A stretch of DNA of 64,000 bases, from assembly GCA_001695595.3 (NCBI GenBank), contig MBPM02000010.1:1178001-1242000 (forward strand). The letters run 5' to 3'. A program made the position numbers and the translations under genes. Origin of the DNA: Plasmopara viticola. Taxonomy: Eukaryota; Oomycota; Peronosporomycetes; Peronosporales; Peronosporaceae. Position 1 is the first letter of the stretch. Every line of letters begins with the position of its first letter. Positions 8,481-18,672 of this stretch are shown in pieces. The notes under the pieces are model-generated. The model did not search any database. It saw nothing but the letters and a program-made list of their open reading frames with translations, and was not told the origin of the DNA.

Positions 8481-11400
8481 AGGCGATTGCTTGTTAACGA
8501 CGCAACTTCCCCAATGACCACTATATAAGAATTCTAACTAGTAGCAAAGCCGATCGCCGTGGAAGATCAAAGCTCCTCTACTTTGTTGAGAGCCTATCTT
8601 CTACCTCTACGTAAAAGGGATGTTGTCTCACACATTCCGACTGCGATCGTGCGATACGACAGCAGGAGTGGGACTTTACTTGGTATATAAAAAATTAGTA
8701 ACGTACACAAAATCTCAAAGTCTCTACTAATAATTGGAGTAATGTACAAAAGCAATTCTTTTACTGTCAATACATCCATCTATCACCTGGTAGACGCGAG
8801 GACACAACATGTGGAATTGATGAACGCTCAAAGATATTACAACAACTTAGCATCACGTAAATGCACGCATCGAAAAAATCCTGCAAGTGGGTAGACCGGC
8901 AGTGTAGAGGCAGGCGCCCACCGTGAGTATAGAGGGGGGCAACTTTCGTACTTATAGAGCTGCAGCGCATATGACCGGGACAATTTACGCGCCTAATGTA
9001 TAGTATTCGTAAAATTTTGCTGCTTCAAGGAAGCGGACTACTCGAACAAATCTTTTGTCTGCTGCAAGTACAATGCTTGATTTCCGCATCTGGTTTACGT
9101 CAAGGCTTTAATCTGAAAGCCTGGAATAAAGGTGTTTGAGCCCGAATATGCCACGATTCCAAACACCGTCACACTGCCAAGTTTCTTGCAGCTGGAGAAT
9201 TGAGCGCATGGCCAAAGCTGACATTCGAACGGAGGTCTCGTCAGACGTACAGGGAGATTGCGCAACTACGCCTCATCCACCATCAGGATGATTATTGCCG
9301 AGATGGGGTTAAAGAAAACGTCAAGACGTCGATCGGAACGGAGAAAGACTATCCACGAAATGTACATCTTTAATAAATAAGTAAAGGCGATCACAATCCT
9401 CCACGAGCCCGCAAGTCGATTGTCCTTGATTTTAACGCGACTACAATGACGATAACCCTCGCTCTGTGTTGCCCCAACGGGACTGGAAGCGCGTCAGGCT
9501 TCAAGTGAACCTGGCCGTGCTGATGTTGTGGCAAACGCTTGCGATCATGAGACTGGTATTCAAAGTACGTAGCAACATAGCGTGATTCAAGACAGTGTGA
9601 ACTTTGTAAATTCAGTCCTTGGCTGCGATAGTGTCGGCAATCAAAACTCGAACTTTTTACATTGGCATCTACAAAAATTATGTGTATATATGTAGAAAGT
9701 GTAATGCGCTGGCGTCATGATTGTGTTACAGATTTCACTAGTTCACAAGGCTACCGTTACAGCCTGTGTGTTTAACTCTGCTGTATGTTAGCAAGTAACG
9801 CCCAGATACCAGTAAGAATCTATTTTGTCAGAGTGGAGCGCTGACTATCAGTCGCCTTCGTCACTATTTAAGTTTGATTGGCCAAACACGCTGAGGGCTT
9901 CGTTCTTGGCATGAAATAGCCATATCAGAGGCCAGAGCGAATGATCGTTCATCGTGTATGCGAACAGTGGGTCTTTCATGCTCGGGTGGGTCTCAGGATC
10001 GTTATACTTGTCCAAAATAAGCGGGTCCAATTTGACCAGACCGTCTTAATTGCTTTAAGTCACACGTTCGATCATGCCGCATCGTGCCCGTCGCCGAGAT
10101 GTAGTGACACATAACAACATACAACACGGCCCGAATATTTCATACCTGTTTTCATCCATTACCGCTATTCTCCTTGCAACGCGTTGTCTTGAACCTAAAG
10201 TCAGAAGTGAAAGCTCAAACCGTCAACTTCTATTGTAAATAAAGATGGCAGTCATTGCACGTATGCGGCTCATCCCCCAAGTCGCGGCAAGACTCTCGAG
10301 ACTTTCTCGAACCTTTACACGAATAATGTGTTACCATGGAGCAAGGTCTACGTATGCAAGCAGGCTATGTACATAATTAGAAAAACCATTACAAGGAGTG
10401 CATTCCGGCACCTTAATAAGCGTTGCGCTTTTCAAAATTCCACCATCATCAAGTATGTATGTATGCAAGCTATCGAGCCTGCTTGTTAAACGCGCCTGCA
10501 AGAACAACAAGTCGTATAGGATGATTAAGCTAGTAGACATTAAACATACAAATAAAACCCGGTTTCTTCTAGTAGAAGTATCACCGGCATGCGCAAAAAT
10601 GGGATGAGGACAATACACTTGCCGAACAAGCGACTGCAAAATGTAGGCTTCAAAGCTTGCACGCTCATCATCCTCCTCTCTGTTGGCATGCAGGCTGCAA
10701 GTGAAGTGGAACGAGCAAGACAATTGTCCCGTGCTTTTTATAGATAATGGACCTTGAGATTTTCGAATTTTAGACCTGCTTGAGAGGTTTCAAATTGCAG
10801 TGAAGCTAAGGGAACAACTTATCTGTCAAGTCACGACTGTGCAAAGCCGAATCCCATTCCTCGCCAAAACACTCGCAAAGTGCAAGATGTGGGTACTGTC
10901 ATGTCCAGAAATCGCTTACACGATTCTTTTGCGATGCGTTCGATGCAAATCTCTTCAGAGCGTAAAAGTTGTTTTGATGACGGGCAGATTACACGGTACT
11001 GCTATTGCTCGACTAAATGATTACTGGCGCGTCATGTCGCAGTAACTAGGAGCTTTTAAAGCCACCAATACACGAGCTTCCAGAGTCAGCTGGATCTGCG
11101 TATACCGCTAGCCGATGGCAGTCTATGGAAAAACTTGGATCAATATTAGCGAGTCAGCCATCTTCTCTTCGATGTAGAGTCCATAATCTTAATGCAATCG
11201 ACACTCCCTTCTATTCCATTCCATGTTGGTGCTAGAGATTGTTCAAGGCGGAGATTTATAGCGAGGCAGTATTTTACCTCCGGCTTTGTATCTTCGGGAT
11301 CAATTGTCAATAATTGATTGCATCATTTTATTGCGTCTTCTATACAATGTTGCGTCGGCTATTTCGTAAAAATTCGTAAAGTGACTGAAATTGACCAAGA

Positions 11401-12903
11401 AAGGCATATGCTGAACCTAAAAAACTTACGAGGTATATTTACTTCGAGCGCATTTGTGTGAGTCGATTGAGTTTATAGTAAAAAAATGTAGCCTGTACGT
11501 GTGACATATGCGCGTAGAAATTGTGATTAGAATGAGTATTTCCTCGTACAGTGCCTAGATAAATTGAAGGAAAGCACCAAAAGATTATCACTGATGTTAT
11601 CGAAAATTATAACAGCACGTATCATCTAATTAAAATGGGGCCAAAAGTAAGTCAGTAGGTCAGTGTCGGAACCTAATTTAGGAGAAGCAGCGAGAGTTGG
11701 AAATGACTTGAAAGTCGAAGCAATTGGGTTTCACTGACTTGAAGAATAAGCTTTAGACTCGACGAGCTTAGGACGCTCAATGATACAATCAAAGTCGATG
11801 CGACTACTAAAAAATTTATCTCAGAAAGTCAAGCCCTGTGTCCTTTCTTTTGTTATCGCTGGATTAATAATAAATTTAATTTGAATAGTAATAAGAAAAA
11901 TTGAGGAATTTCGACTATAAGTTTATAACCTGTATAATTTAAAACTTTTAAACGAGGCCATATCCGAAAGAAATTTCCAGGATTGTTCTTGCTGGCAAAT
12001 TATGGGAGTAAAAAAACTGCCGCCATAATTCACAAAGCACATGGACTATAAAAAGGCTACATCGTACCTGTTTAGTGACAAAGCCAAAACGCAATAACTA
12101 AGGCGAACAACACGCGTCTTGAAATTTAACACAGTAGTGAGCTCATCCTATCTGTCGGCGATCCAGAGGCTTGGTTCGAAAGAGAAAGCTGGCGCATAAG
12201 CACTTTGAAAAGATTATATTTGGTAGTAGAAAGTTGCGTGCTGGTACTTAAACATTGCATTCGCCCACTTGTTTTTTACCGCCTTCTGGACCAAATTACC
12301 AGTCAAAAACATTTGCGCTCCTAGGTGCGACTAATTTTTTGTCGCCGCAAAGCTACTAAGACGACAGTTACCTTTGCTCTCGATTTACCGCCTTTTCGCA
12401 ACTAATTCTACGGTTTTTTTTTACGTACACTTGCTAGTCTGCTCTGCGCGAAGCATCCAGCCCACGAGTATTGTCAGTAAAAGTTAATGAAAACAATTTA
12501 CCCACGAGTATTGTCAGTGAAGGAGCAATTCGTATGGTGAGGTCGGTGAAAACGATACCCTTCCCACCAATCATTCTCAAAAGTTTTGCTTTCTGCTGCC
12601 CATCAAACTCTTAGCCATTGTTACAGCTTCTGTTGTATAGTGAACAAAGGATAACAACGCGATGGGTTGACTTAAAAATGTTTTTGCTTTTATTGTTACG
12701 TTTATCATGACAGATGGCAAAAATGAGGTTGGAAACACCGACATGGATCGAGCACAGATGACCAGCAAATTGGCAGAATCTAGTTCTTTTATGTCTACTT
12801 TCTTTTCAGCACTTCTTTCCCCAGCGCGATTTCGTCGCTAGTTCACCGATCGAGATACTAAACTTGACTCAGAACTTTTGAAGTTTGAAAGCCTAATGCA
12901 CCG
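8481..12903. other. 4.4-kb decayed spacer
   Basis: No intact gene was found. It contains: a TATATA stretch at about 8521-8527 that may belong to the promoter of the repeat protein; a possible transposase relic at about 9220-9510; open minus-strand frames without ATG at 9848-10030 and 10331-10723; and an 18-bp direct repeat (CCCACGAGTATTGTCAGT) at 12461-12478 and 12501-12518. Confidence 0.45.
9220..9510 (+). pseudogene. Possible Tc1/mariner-type transposase relic
   Basis: In two adjacent plus-strand frames the region reads RQTYREIAQL and then SSTIRMIIAEMGLKKTSRRR, together resembling the helix-turn-helix of Tc1-like transposases (a YREIA helix followed by an STIR recognition helix). About 150 bp later another frame reads QRDWKRV, reminiscent of the W..V.FSDE block, but the catalytic DDE is not visible. 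There are frameshifts and stops throughout and no terminal inverted repeats were found. Confidence 0.3.
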
Positions 12904-12928
12904 TCATCTTATTTATTTTGCAATTTGC
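12904..12928 (+). promoter_or_regulatory. Initiator-like core promoter of the first AA17 gene
   Basis: TCATCTT (12904-12910) matches the oomycete initiator consensus YCAYTYY at 6 of 7 positions, and CAATTTGC (12921-12928) fits the flanking promoter region consensus MAWTTTNC fully. Transcription from here would give a ~59-nt leader to the ATG at 12965 and would exclude the in-frame upstream start at 12878. Confidence 0.45.
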
Positions 12929-12964
12929 GGTGCGGATTCAAACAGCGTTTATCCATATCGAACA

Positions 12965-13762
12965 ATGATTACTAGTCACGTCAAGTCCTTTGCATTGATT
13001 GTCGCCATGGTGGCCACTACGGAAGCGCACAACAAAATGACGCTGCCAGAGCCGACTTGGCCCACCGGGTTCTACGCCCAGAACAGTCCTTCCGGTACGA
13101 TCGACCCCGCTAATGCTCTCCCCGTTCCGAGTGGCATGTCGTATACCACCGACTCGACGTCAAACACAAATGCATATTGGACCGCTTTTAATTCGAGCAA
13201 GTATACTTCGCTTAAAGAATTGGTCTGGGCTGCTCAGACTTTGGAAGACAGTGCCTCGAAGGAGTGTGGCTTCTCGTTGAGTGACGGTACGGCGCGAGAT
13301 CTACCCGACTTGGTGCAATGGGACTTCTTTACTGCGTCTCATCAGGGACCGTGTGAGGTCTGGTGCGATGATACACTCGTGTTTGAAAACTGGAATTGTG
13401 CGATCGATTACCCCGACACGCCGGCTAATTTGCCATACGACAAGGCGAAATGTCAAGGTGCATCGGTGTTAACGTCCTATTGGATCGCTTTGCACACGAC
13501 CCCGTGGCAGGTGTACACAAACTGTGCTCCATTGGTGAGAACTTCGTCAGCATCCGACTCGAATGCTAGTGTACACGCCTTTAATGGCACGGAAACGAAC
13601 CAATCGACCACCGAACCTTCAAATGCAACAGAATCGAATACTTCAAAAACCTCTTTGGTCCAAAAGGAAACAAATCCACCAATTGAAGGGGCTAGCACAA
13701 AGGCGGCAAAGTCAACAGTTCCATCAACTGGCAAATGCACAGCACGTCTTCGTCGCCACTAA
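12965..13762 (+). CDS. Secreted AA17-family lytic polysaccharide monooxygenase
   Basis: 265 residues. Residues 1-21 are a signal peptide ending TTEA; cleavage exposes His22 as the N-terminal residue, as a copper histidine brace requires. The catalytic domain spans about 22-190. The family core HQGPCEVWCDD begins at His126, and YWIALH ends at His177, followed by WQVY (Tyr184). By analogy with AA17, His22 and one of the inner His would bind copper with Tyr184 axial. Six Cys lie in the domain (101, 130, 134, 145, 163, 187). A Ser/Thr/Asn-rich tail (191-255) with several N-glycosylation sequons ends in GKCTARLRRH. AA17 enzymes of Phytophthora cleave oxidised homogalacturonan (pectin) during infection. 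I chose the ATG at 12965 because it gives the signal peptide with His right after it. The gene is intronless. Confidence 0.88.
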   Translation: MITSHVKSFALIVAMVATTEAHNKMTLPEPTWPTGFYAQNSPSGTIDPANALPVPSGMSYTTDSTSNTNAYWTAFNSSKYTSLKELVWAAQTLEDSASKECGFSLSDGTARDLPDLVQWDFFTASHQGPCEVWCDDTLVFENWNCAIDYPDTPANLPYDKAKCQGASVLTSYWIALHTTPWQVYTNCAPLVRTSSASDSNASVHAFNGTETNQSTTEPSNATESNTSKTSLVQKETNPPIEGASTKAAKSTVPSTGKCTARLRRH

Positions 13763-14197
13763 AGAGACTTTGTCTACCGTTTATTATGCATCACCGACAG
13801 GTGCTTGTCACCCCGAGAATGCCGTGTTTGAGTGTGTCGAGTAAATTCAATTTGTATGTTTAGGATCGTGGATAGAGTTGTTGTTCTATTCAAAATTCAA
13901 TGAAATGTCGTCTACTCTTAATTAGCGGTTAACATACCACGAAATGAATGAATTCATTAGATAGGCACATTACTAAATGTGAGTAATCTTTTAAAAAAAA
14001 ACAGCGAGCTAAATATCGGCCAGAAAGGATAAACCGGTTAATAAATTTTATATCCTTCTCGCATCAGTAACCGACGTGCTCGACGCGTGTGTGCGTAATC
14101 TGCTTGGCGGCGTACGGCTTGATTAGGTGCGTCGTGACGTCAGACCTGTTTTAGGCAGAGTCGGACAGAACCACCGGCTTCTGGTTCTTGCTCAAGT
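13763..14197. other. Spacer between AA17 gene and coiled-coil gene
   Basis: 435 bp, AT-rich up to about 14040 and then GC-richer as the promoter/leader of the next gene begins. No small gene or RNA recognised. Confidence 0.5.
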
Positions 14198-17100
14198 ATG
14201 TTTAATCGCTTTTTCAAAAACAAGGAGGATGGCAAGAGTGGTCCCCCAGGCCATCAACGCCAAAGTGGTGGAAATGGCGCATCGGACGAGCCTCCAGTTG
14301 GTGGCGGCTTTTTTAATCTCCCGCCTCCAGTGGCCAAACCATACAATGTCTCGAACTCGAACTCGAACGCGACCGTACCCAGTAACCCCGTAACTGCAGC
14401 TAGTGGGTACCCACCTCCCGCAGCTTACAATACCGTGCATACCCAGAATTACGGAGGCCCTCCTGCTGCCCCGGATATGTTTGGCGGCATGGCGCTGAAA
14501 GGGTCAAGTGAGGCTAAACCCGTCGCACGGTTTCCGTCCCAGGCTGCAGGTCCGAATCAATATGGCGGGTATGCGAACGCGCCACCCGCAACGAGACCAC
14601 CTGGTCCATCAAGCGGTAGTCTCTTTACTGGCCTCGCAGTGGCGTCAGTACCGTCACTACCGGTTTTAGATGACAGTAAACCCACTTCCATGCGGGATGA
14701 CGGTGTCGGAGGTATGCCGCCGTATGGCATTGAGCCCCGCAAGGCCTCGAGAAGCTCTGGCGCGTCTCCTCACCTTGATCACCCAAACCAAGATTTGCTC
14801 AATTCGTCTCGATATTCGCGAACGAGTACAGGGAGCAGTGCCAAGAGTGCAAAAGCCGCCAAGAAGAAGAAGAAAAAGACGTTCCGCCCCGGGTTTGGGC
14901 GACAGCTTTCAGATGAATCCGCTGCCGCCCTCCAACGCGGCGATTTGAACGAAGATGACGTGCTGTCGCAGCAGCGAGAAGGACGGCGTCTCTCGGACAA
15001 GTCGGACAGTTCCCAGCGCCCGCGCAGGGCCACCAACCCGACGGATTTGGCCCATTTGTTGCCTCCCGTGACCACAGGATCCGTCTTGCAAGGATTGACA
15101 GTGCATCAACCAAGTAGTGGCTCGACTACCGGTGTTTTAGCTGGCCTGACGGTTCACAAATCGGCGTCCCCTGCACCTTCTTCACCCAAGATTGTGGCTG
15201 CGAACGACACCGAAGCGAGTGGAAGGCTATCGGGCCTCATGATTCACAAAATGCCGACGAGTCTTGTTCATGACAATGCCAAGACGAATCCGTTGAATAG
15301 CGTGGTGGTGGATGACGCGCTGGCCGTTGAGACCCAAGAACCCTCTTCTGTCGAAGCCACAGTCCCCTTGACTCCAGAAGAGCGCTTGGTGACGACCTTG
15401 CGCGACTTTTATGAAAGCGCGGTGGGGTTTCGCCAGCTTACCGTCAAGCAAAACGACGAGGAACATCGACTCTTGGAACGCAAGGCGCACCTGGCAAACC
15501 AATTGATGCAGTATGAATTGGATTTGCGGGACATTGAAGCGCAACAACATCACGCGTGTGAAGTCGAAGATTTCGAGAAAGCCGACGCGTTGAATGCCAC
15601 GATCAATAGCGTCCGGCATTGCATTACGCTCACGGAAAGCGACGTTCGGAAAGTAGAGAGCGAAGTGCTTGCGTTTGGAAAGGCCAAGGAGAAGGCCTTT
15701 GCGCAGCAGCTCAAGAGTACGCGGGGCACTTTGCGGGAGTTGGAAAAGTTCCGTGACGACCAAGAATCGGACAAAACGGTCGCGCGCAACGAGTACAAAC
15801 TGTACGATTTGAACCAAACGCAACAGCTGCAGTTTGAAGCCGAGCGGATTGAGACAGAGATGCACCACGTGTCTGTGAGTCTCGAGAATGTCAAGGCGGA
15901 AAAGTCTGAGATTGAAGCGACGATTGAAGGTCAGTGCAGCGCCGAGTTTGCGGTCCAGGCTCGCTTGATAGAAGAGAAGCAGGCGGTGGAAGAAGAAGTG
16001 CGGGAGCTTGAACAAAAGCTCAAGGAAAAGCTCAAGCGGGTCAAAAAGATACAGTCGTCGATTGACAATGCCCAGCGGGACATCAACATTGTTCGGAAGC
16101 GCTATTCTCGTCAGTTAAAGCGCATTGCGGATCGTGAGGAAAGTATCCAGAAGACCAAGGCAGAGGTCGAGGCCGATAAAGAGCACCTTGAGCAGCAGTG
16201 CACTGCATTTGAAGCACGCAAGAAGCGATACACGGACGACATTTCAACCATTGGTAAGCGCATTGGGGCCGTGACAAAGGAAATGCGTGCTGCAGCGTTA
16301 TTGGCGAATGTGTTGGAGGTGCAGGAGACGCGGCGGGAGCAGGCGATGCTTCGCAAGAAGCAGCAAACGGCGGAACTCAGCTCGCTTACTGACACGACTG
16401 CGGTTGCCGAGCAGAGCTTTACGATGCTCCACAATCAACAAGAGGAACTCCAAAAGTCGTTGTCCCTTCACCGGAATGCTATCGCGTCGGCAGAAGCCAT
16501 GATCCCGCGCTTGGAGCAAGAGAAGAAGGGAGCTGCTGCGCAACGGAATTTCAAAGAAGCAGCGCGAATATCAAAGGATATAAAGGCATTGGAAAAGGAT
16601 CGTTCAACTGCTGAGGAAATGGTGGAAGTCGTTGAGATGGAGCTTCAAGATTTGAAAGAGCGCATTGACAAGCGGGAGATGGAGTTTTATGAGAAGAAGA
16701 AGGAGCTGAAGGAGATGGAAAAACATCTTGAGCTGGCTGCACTGCAAGAGCTGTGGAAGGAAGCAAAACACTTGCGAAGAGCGTTGCGAAAGATTGAAAG
16801 ATGCAAGAGCGAGGGCGATGCCGCCACTGATGGCATCGATTTCCGATCGTCGGCATTGTTACTCGTGCAAGCCGAATACGACGCGTGTTTGCTGCAAGTA
16901 GAGACTCTTGAGAAAAAGTACGACGTGAGTGATCCTGCAAAAGACGACAGCAGTGAGGAGGAGGAGGAGGAATCGAGTGATGGCGAAGAAGATGACACGC
17001 GAGAGCTCGTATCAGCTCCACGCTCGAGTTTGACTGGAAAGGCGACGGACGTTGACGGACCGGATGCTGATGTTGAGACGCTTGAAGATCGAAGGTTTGC

Positions 17101-18535
17101 TCTTGAGGAAATTACAGCACAGCTTGCTGAGCTCGAGTCTCAGATCGAACAGGCGACGGAAAATGAAGAGTACGATTTGGCAGCGAGGCTTGACGAAGAG
17201 ATTGAAACGCTTACAGAACGAAAGCAGGCGATTGAAGCTTTGATGCCGTCGAGTGTCGTGAGTGAGAACGACTCAGCCGAAGATGCTGCGGAAGAGCTTG
17301 ACAGCCATGAGAGTCTTGATGAGAAAGAAGACGACATGAAAGTGGAATATTCTCATGCAGAATTTATAAGTCCTGCAAGTATTGGACGTAGTCAGGAAGA
17401 AGTGGGGCAGACGATAGAGCCCAGTCAGCTCCCAGCTGAGGTGTTAGAAAATCACATTGCGCCGGCAACAAATAGTGACGACAATCTTCCAGCCGTTTCT
17501 CATCAGGAGGACTTGGAGTCATCGCTTGAAGAAGAGAAGAACACTCAAAGCCAGCTTGCAACGGATCAATCCGAGACCATGTCAAGCATGTTTGGAGGAC
17601 TCACGGTGAAAAGCAATAGTTCCGATTCTGCCGAAGCAGCAAAGAATCAAGTGCTGGAGCATGAGTCACCACACGAGACAGCTCGTGACTCGCTACCAAG
17701 CGAAAATCTTTTTGGAGGGTTGCAGATGAGTAACGGTCCAGCTGAGACGTTAGCGGATGTTGCAACGATGGAAGCTGCTGGTGAAGTGCCTGAACATGAA
17801 GGAGCATTGGCACCCGCCACAGAGGAAGTGTTCTCGCCTACTTCTTCTAATATGAAGGATTCGTTTTTTGGGCAATCTGAGGATTCAAGTCACCTCGCTA
17901 GTTTAGTGGCGCCCTCTGCGTCTGGATCACTATTTGGTGGGCTGCACGTGAGTGGCCACTTTAATGTCAGTTCCTCGTCGACTTCTTTCTCGGAGGAGGT
18001 TGCTGAAGACACGGAAGAGGCAAATGTCGAAGAATGTACCGAACAGGTGGAGGCGAGTGCTAGTGACAACATGGTTGGTGACTTGCAGTCGGAATCAAAT
18101 GCAGGTGCCGTTGAGACTGAGGGCGTGCAGTTATCGAGTCATGCAGTCGACGAGACCTTATCGGCACCTACTTTGATAGAAGCAGGTACTGAGATATCGA
18201 TAAGACTTGAGCCGAGTAGCGCTACTTCGCCCACTGCTGACGCCACAGAAGCACCCAGTGATATGTTTAGTGGCTTGCAGCTCAGTCGTAGTGCAGAGAC
18301 AGAGGCGTCGGTGGAAGCAGAGGTGGAGTGCCCTACTTGTACCGAGGATGCTTCCGAGGAGCTGGCGGGTGGAGGAGATACGCGCATGTCGATTTACGAG
18401 TTGTCCGAGCACGAAAGCAAGAGCGCTGTGTTGGACTTGGAACCAACAACGACCTCGGTTGTGAGTATACCGACCGATACCACGCATTTAGATGAGGCAC
18501 AAGCCGAGAGTGGGGAAGACGCGACGAAATTGTAG
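14198..18535 (+). CDS. Large coiled-coil protein with UVR-like hairpins and FxGL motifs
   Basis: 1445 residues, single exon. The first ~390 residues are Pro/Gly/Ser-rich and disordered, with a poly-Lys patch near residue 220. Residues ~395-900 are almost uninterrupted heptad-like coiled coil. Three UVR-like helical hairpins are visible: about 452-475 (CEVEDFEKADALN), 779-802 (AQRNFKEAARISKDIKALEK) and 988-1012 (NEEYDLAARLDEEIETLTE). An acidic run (SSEEEEEESSDGEEDD) lies near 915-932. The C-terminal 400 residues are disordered and acidic. A short motif of the form (M/L/V)(F)xGLx(V/L) occurs five times before and five times after the coil (see findings). No signal peptide or membrane span. UVR motifs mediate protein-protein contacts in UvrB/UvrC and in many eukaryotic scaffolds; a cytoplasmic scaffold or tether role is inferred. 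I know no orthologue by name. Confidence 0.85.
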   Translation: MFNRFFKNKEDGKSGPPGHQRQSGGNGASDEPPVGGGFFNLPPPVAKPYNVSNSNSNATVPSNPVTAASGYPPPAAYNTVHTQNYGGPPAAPDMFGGMALKGSSEAKPVARFPSQAAGPNQYGGYANAPPATRPPGPSSGSLFTGLAVASVPSLPVLDDSKPTSMRDDGVGGMPPYGIEPRKASRSSGASPHLDHPNQDLLNSSRYSRTSTGSSAKSAKAAKKKKKKTFRPGFGRQLSDESAAALQRGDLNEDDVLSQQREGRRLSDKSDSSQRPRRATNPTDLAHLLPPVTTGSVLQGLTVHQPSSGSTTGVLAGLTVHKSASPAPSSPKIVAANDTEASGRLSGLMIHKMPTSLVHDNAKTNPLNSVVVDDALAVETQEPSSVEATVPLTPEERLVTTLRDFYESAVGFRQLTVKQNDEEHRLLERKAHLANQLMQYELDLRDIEAQQHHACEVEDFEKADALNATINSVRHCITLTESDVRKVESEVLAFGKAKEKAFAQQLKSTRGTLRELEKFRDDQESDKTVARNEYKLYDLNQTQQLQFEAERIETEMHHVSVSLENVKAEKSEIEATIEGQCSAEFAVQARLIEEKQAVEEEVRELEQKLKEKLKRVKKIQSSIDNAQRDINIVRKRYSRQLKRIADREESIQKTKAEVEADKEHLEQQCTAFEARKKRYTDDISTIGKRIGAVTKEMRAAALLANVLEVQETRREQAMLRKKQQTAELSSLTDTTAVAEQSFTMLHNQQEELQKSLSLHRNAIASAEAMIPRLEQEKKGAAAQRNFKEAARISKDIKALEKDRSTAEEMVEVVEMELQDLKERIDKREMEFYEKKKELKEMEKHLELAALQELWKEAKHLRRALRKIERCKSEGDAATDGIDFRSSALLLVQAEYDACLLQVETLEKKYDVSDPAKDDSSEEEEEESSDGEEDDTRELVSAPRSSLTGKATDVDGPDADVETLEDRRFALEEITAQLAELESQIEQATENEEYDLAARLDEEIETLTERKQAIEALMPSSVVSENDSAEDAAEELDSHESLDEKEDDMKVEYSHAEFISPASIGRSQEEVGQTIEPSQLPAEVLENHIAPATNSDDNLPAVSHQEDLESSLEEEKNTQSQLATDQSETMSSMFGGLTVKSNSSDSAEAAKNQVLEHESPHETARDSLPSENLFGGLQMSNGPAETLADVATMEAAGEVPEHEGALAPATEEVFSPTSSNMKDSFFGQSEDSSHLASLVAPSASGSLFGGLHVSGHFNVSSSSTSFSEEVAEDTEEANVEECTEQVEASASDNMVGDLQSESNAGAVETEGVQLSSHAVDETLSAPTLIEAGTEISIRLEPSSATSPTADATEAPSDMFSGLQLSRSAETEASVEAEVECPTCTEDASEELAGGGDTRMSIYELSEHESKSAVLDLEPTTTSVVSIPTDTTHLDEAQAESGEDATKL

Positions 18536-18672
18536 ACGCGTTTATTATGAACACGCGTGTGCTGTGTGAGCTAGATAACCAACCCTTTACCCCCCCCCTT
18601 GTACAAAGTGTGTTGGTTTTAATCGTATGCCGCTAAAGGTTAGACTCGACTATAATTCTTTACTACCCCTAA

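Noticed and set aside
9848..10030. Minus-strand frame with protein-like sequence (YTMNDHSLWPLIW)
   Set aside because: No ATG, and splice sites that would link it to the nearby ATG at about 10160 do not keep the frame.
12878..12964. Upstream in-frame start for the first AA17 gene
   Set aside because: It lies upstream of the likely transcription start and would bury the signal peptide.
15227..16015. 262-codon minus-strand frame within the coiled-coil gene
   Set aside because: Antisense of coiled-coil codons; composition is Leu/Arg/His-rich and without domains.
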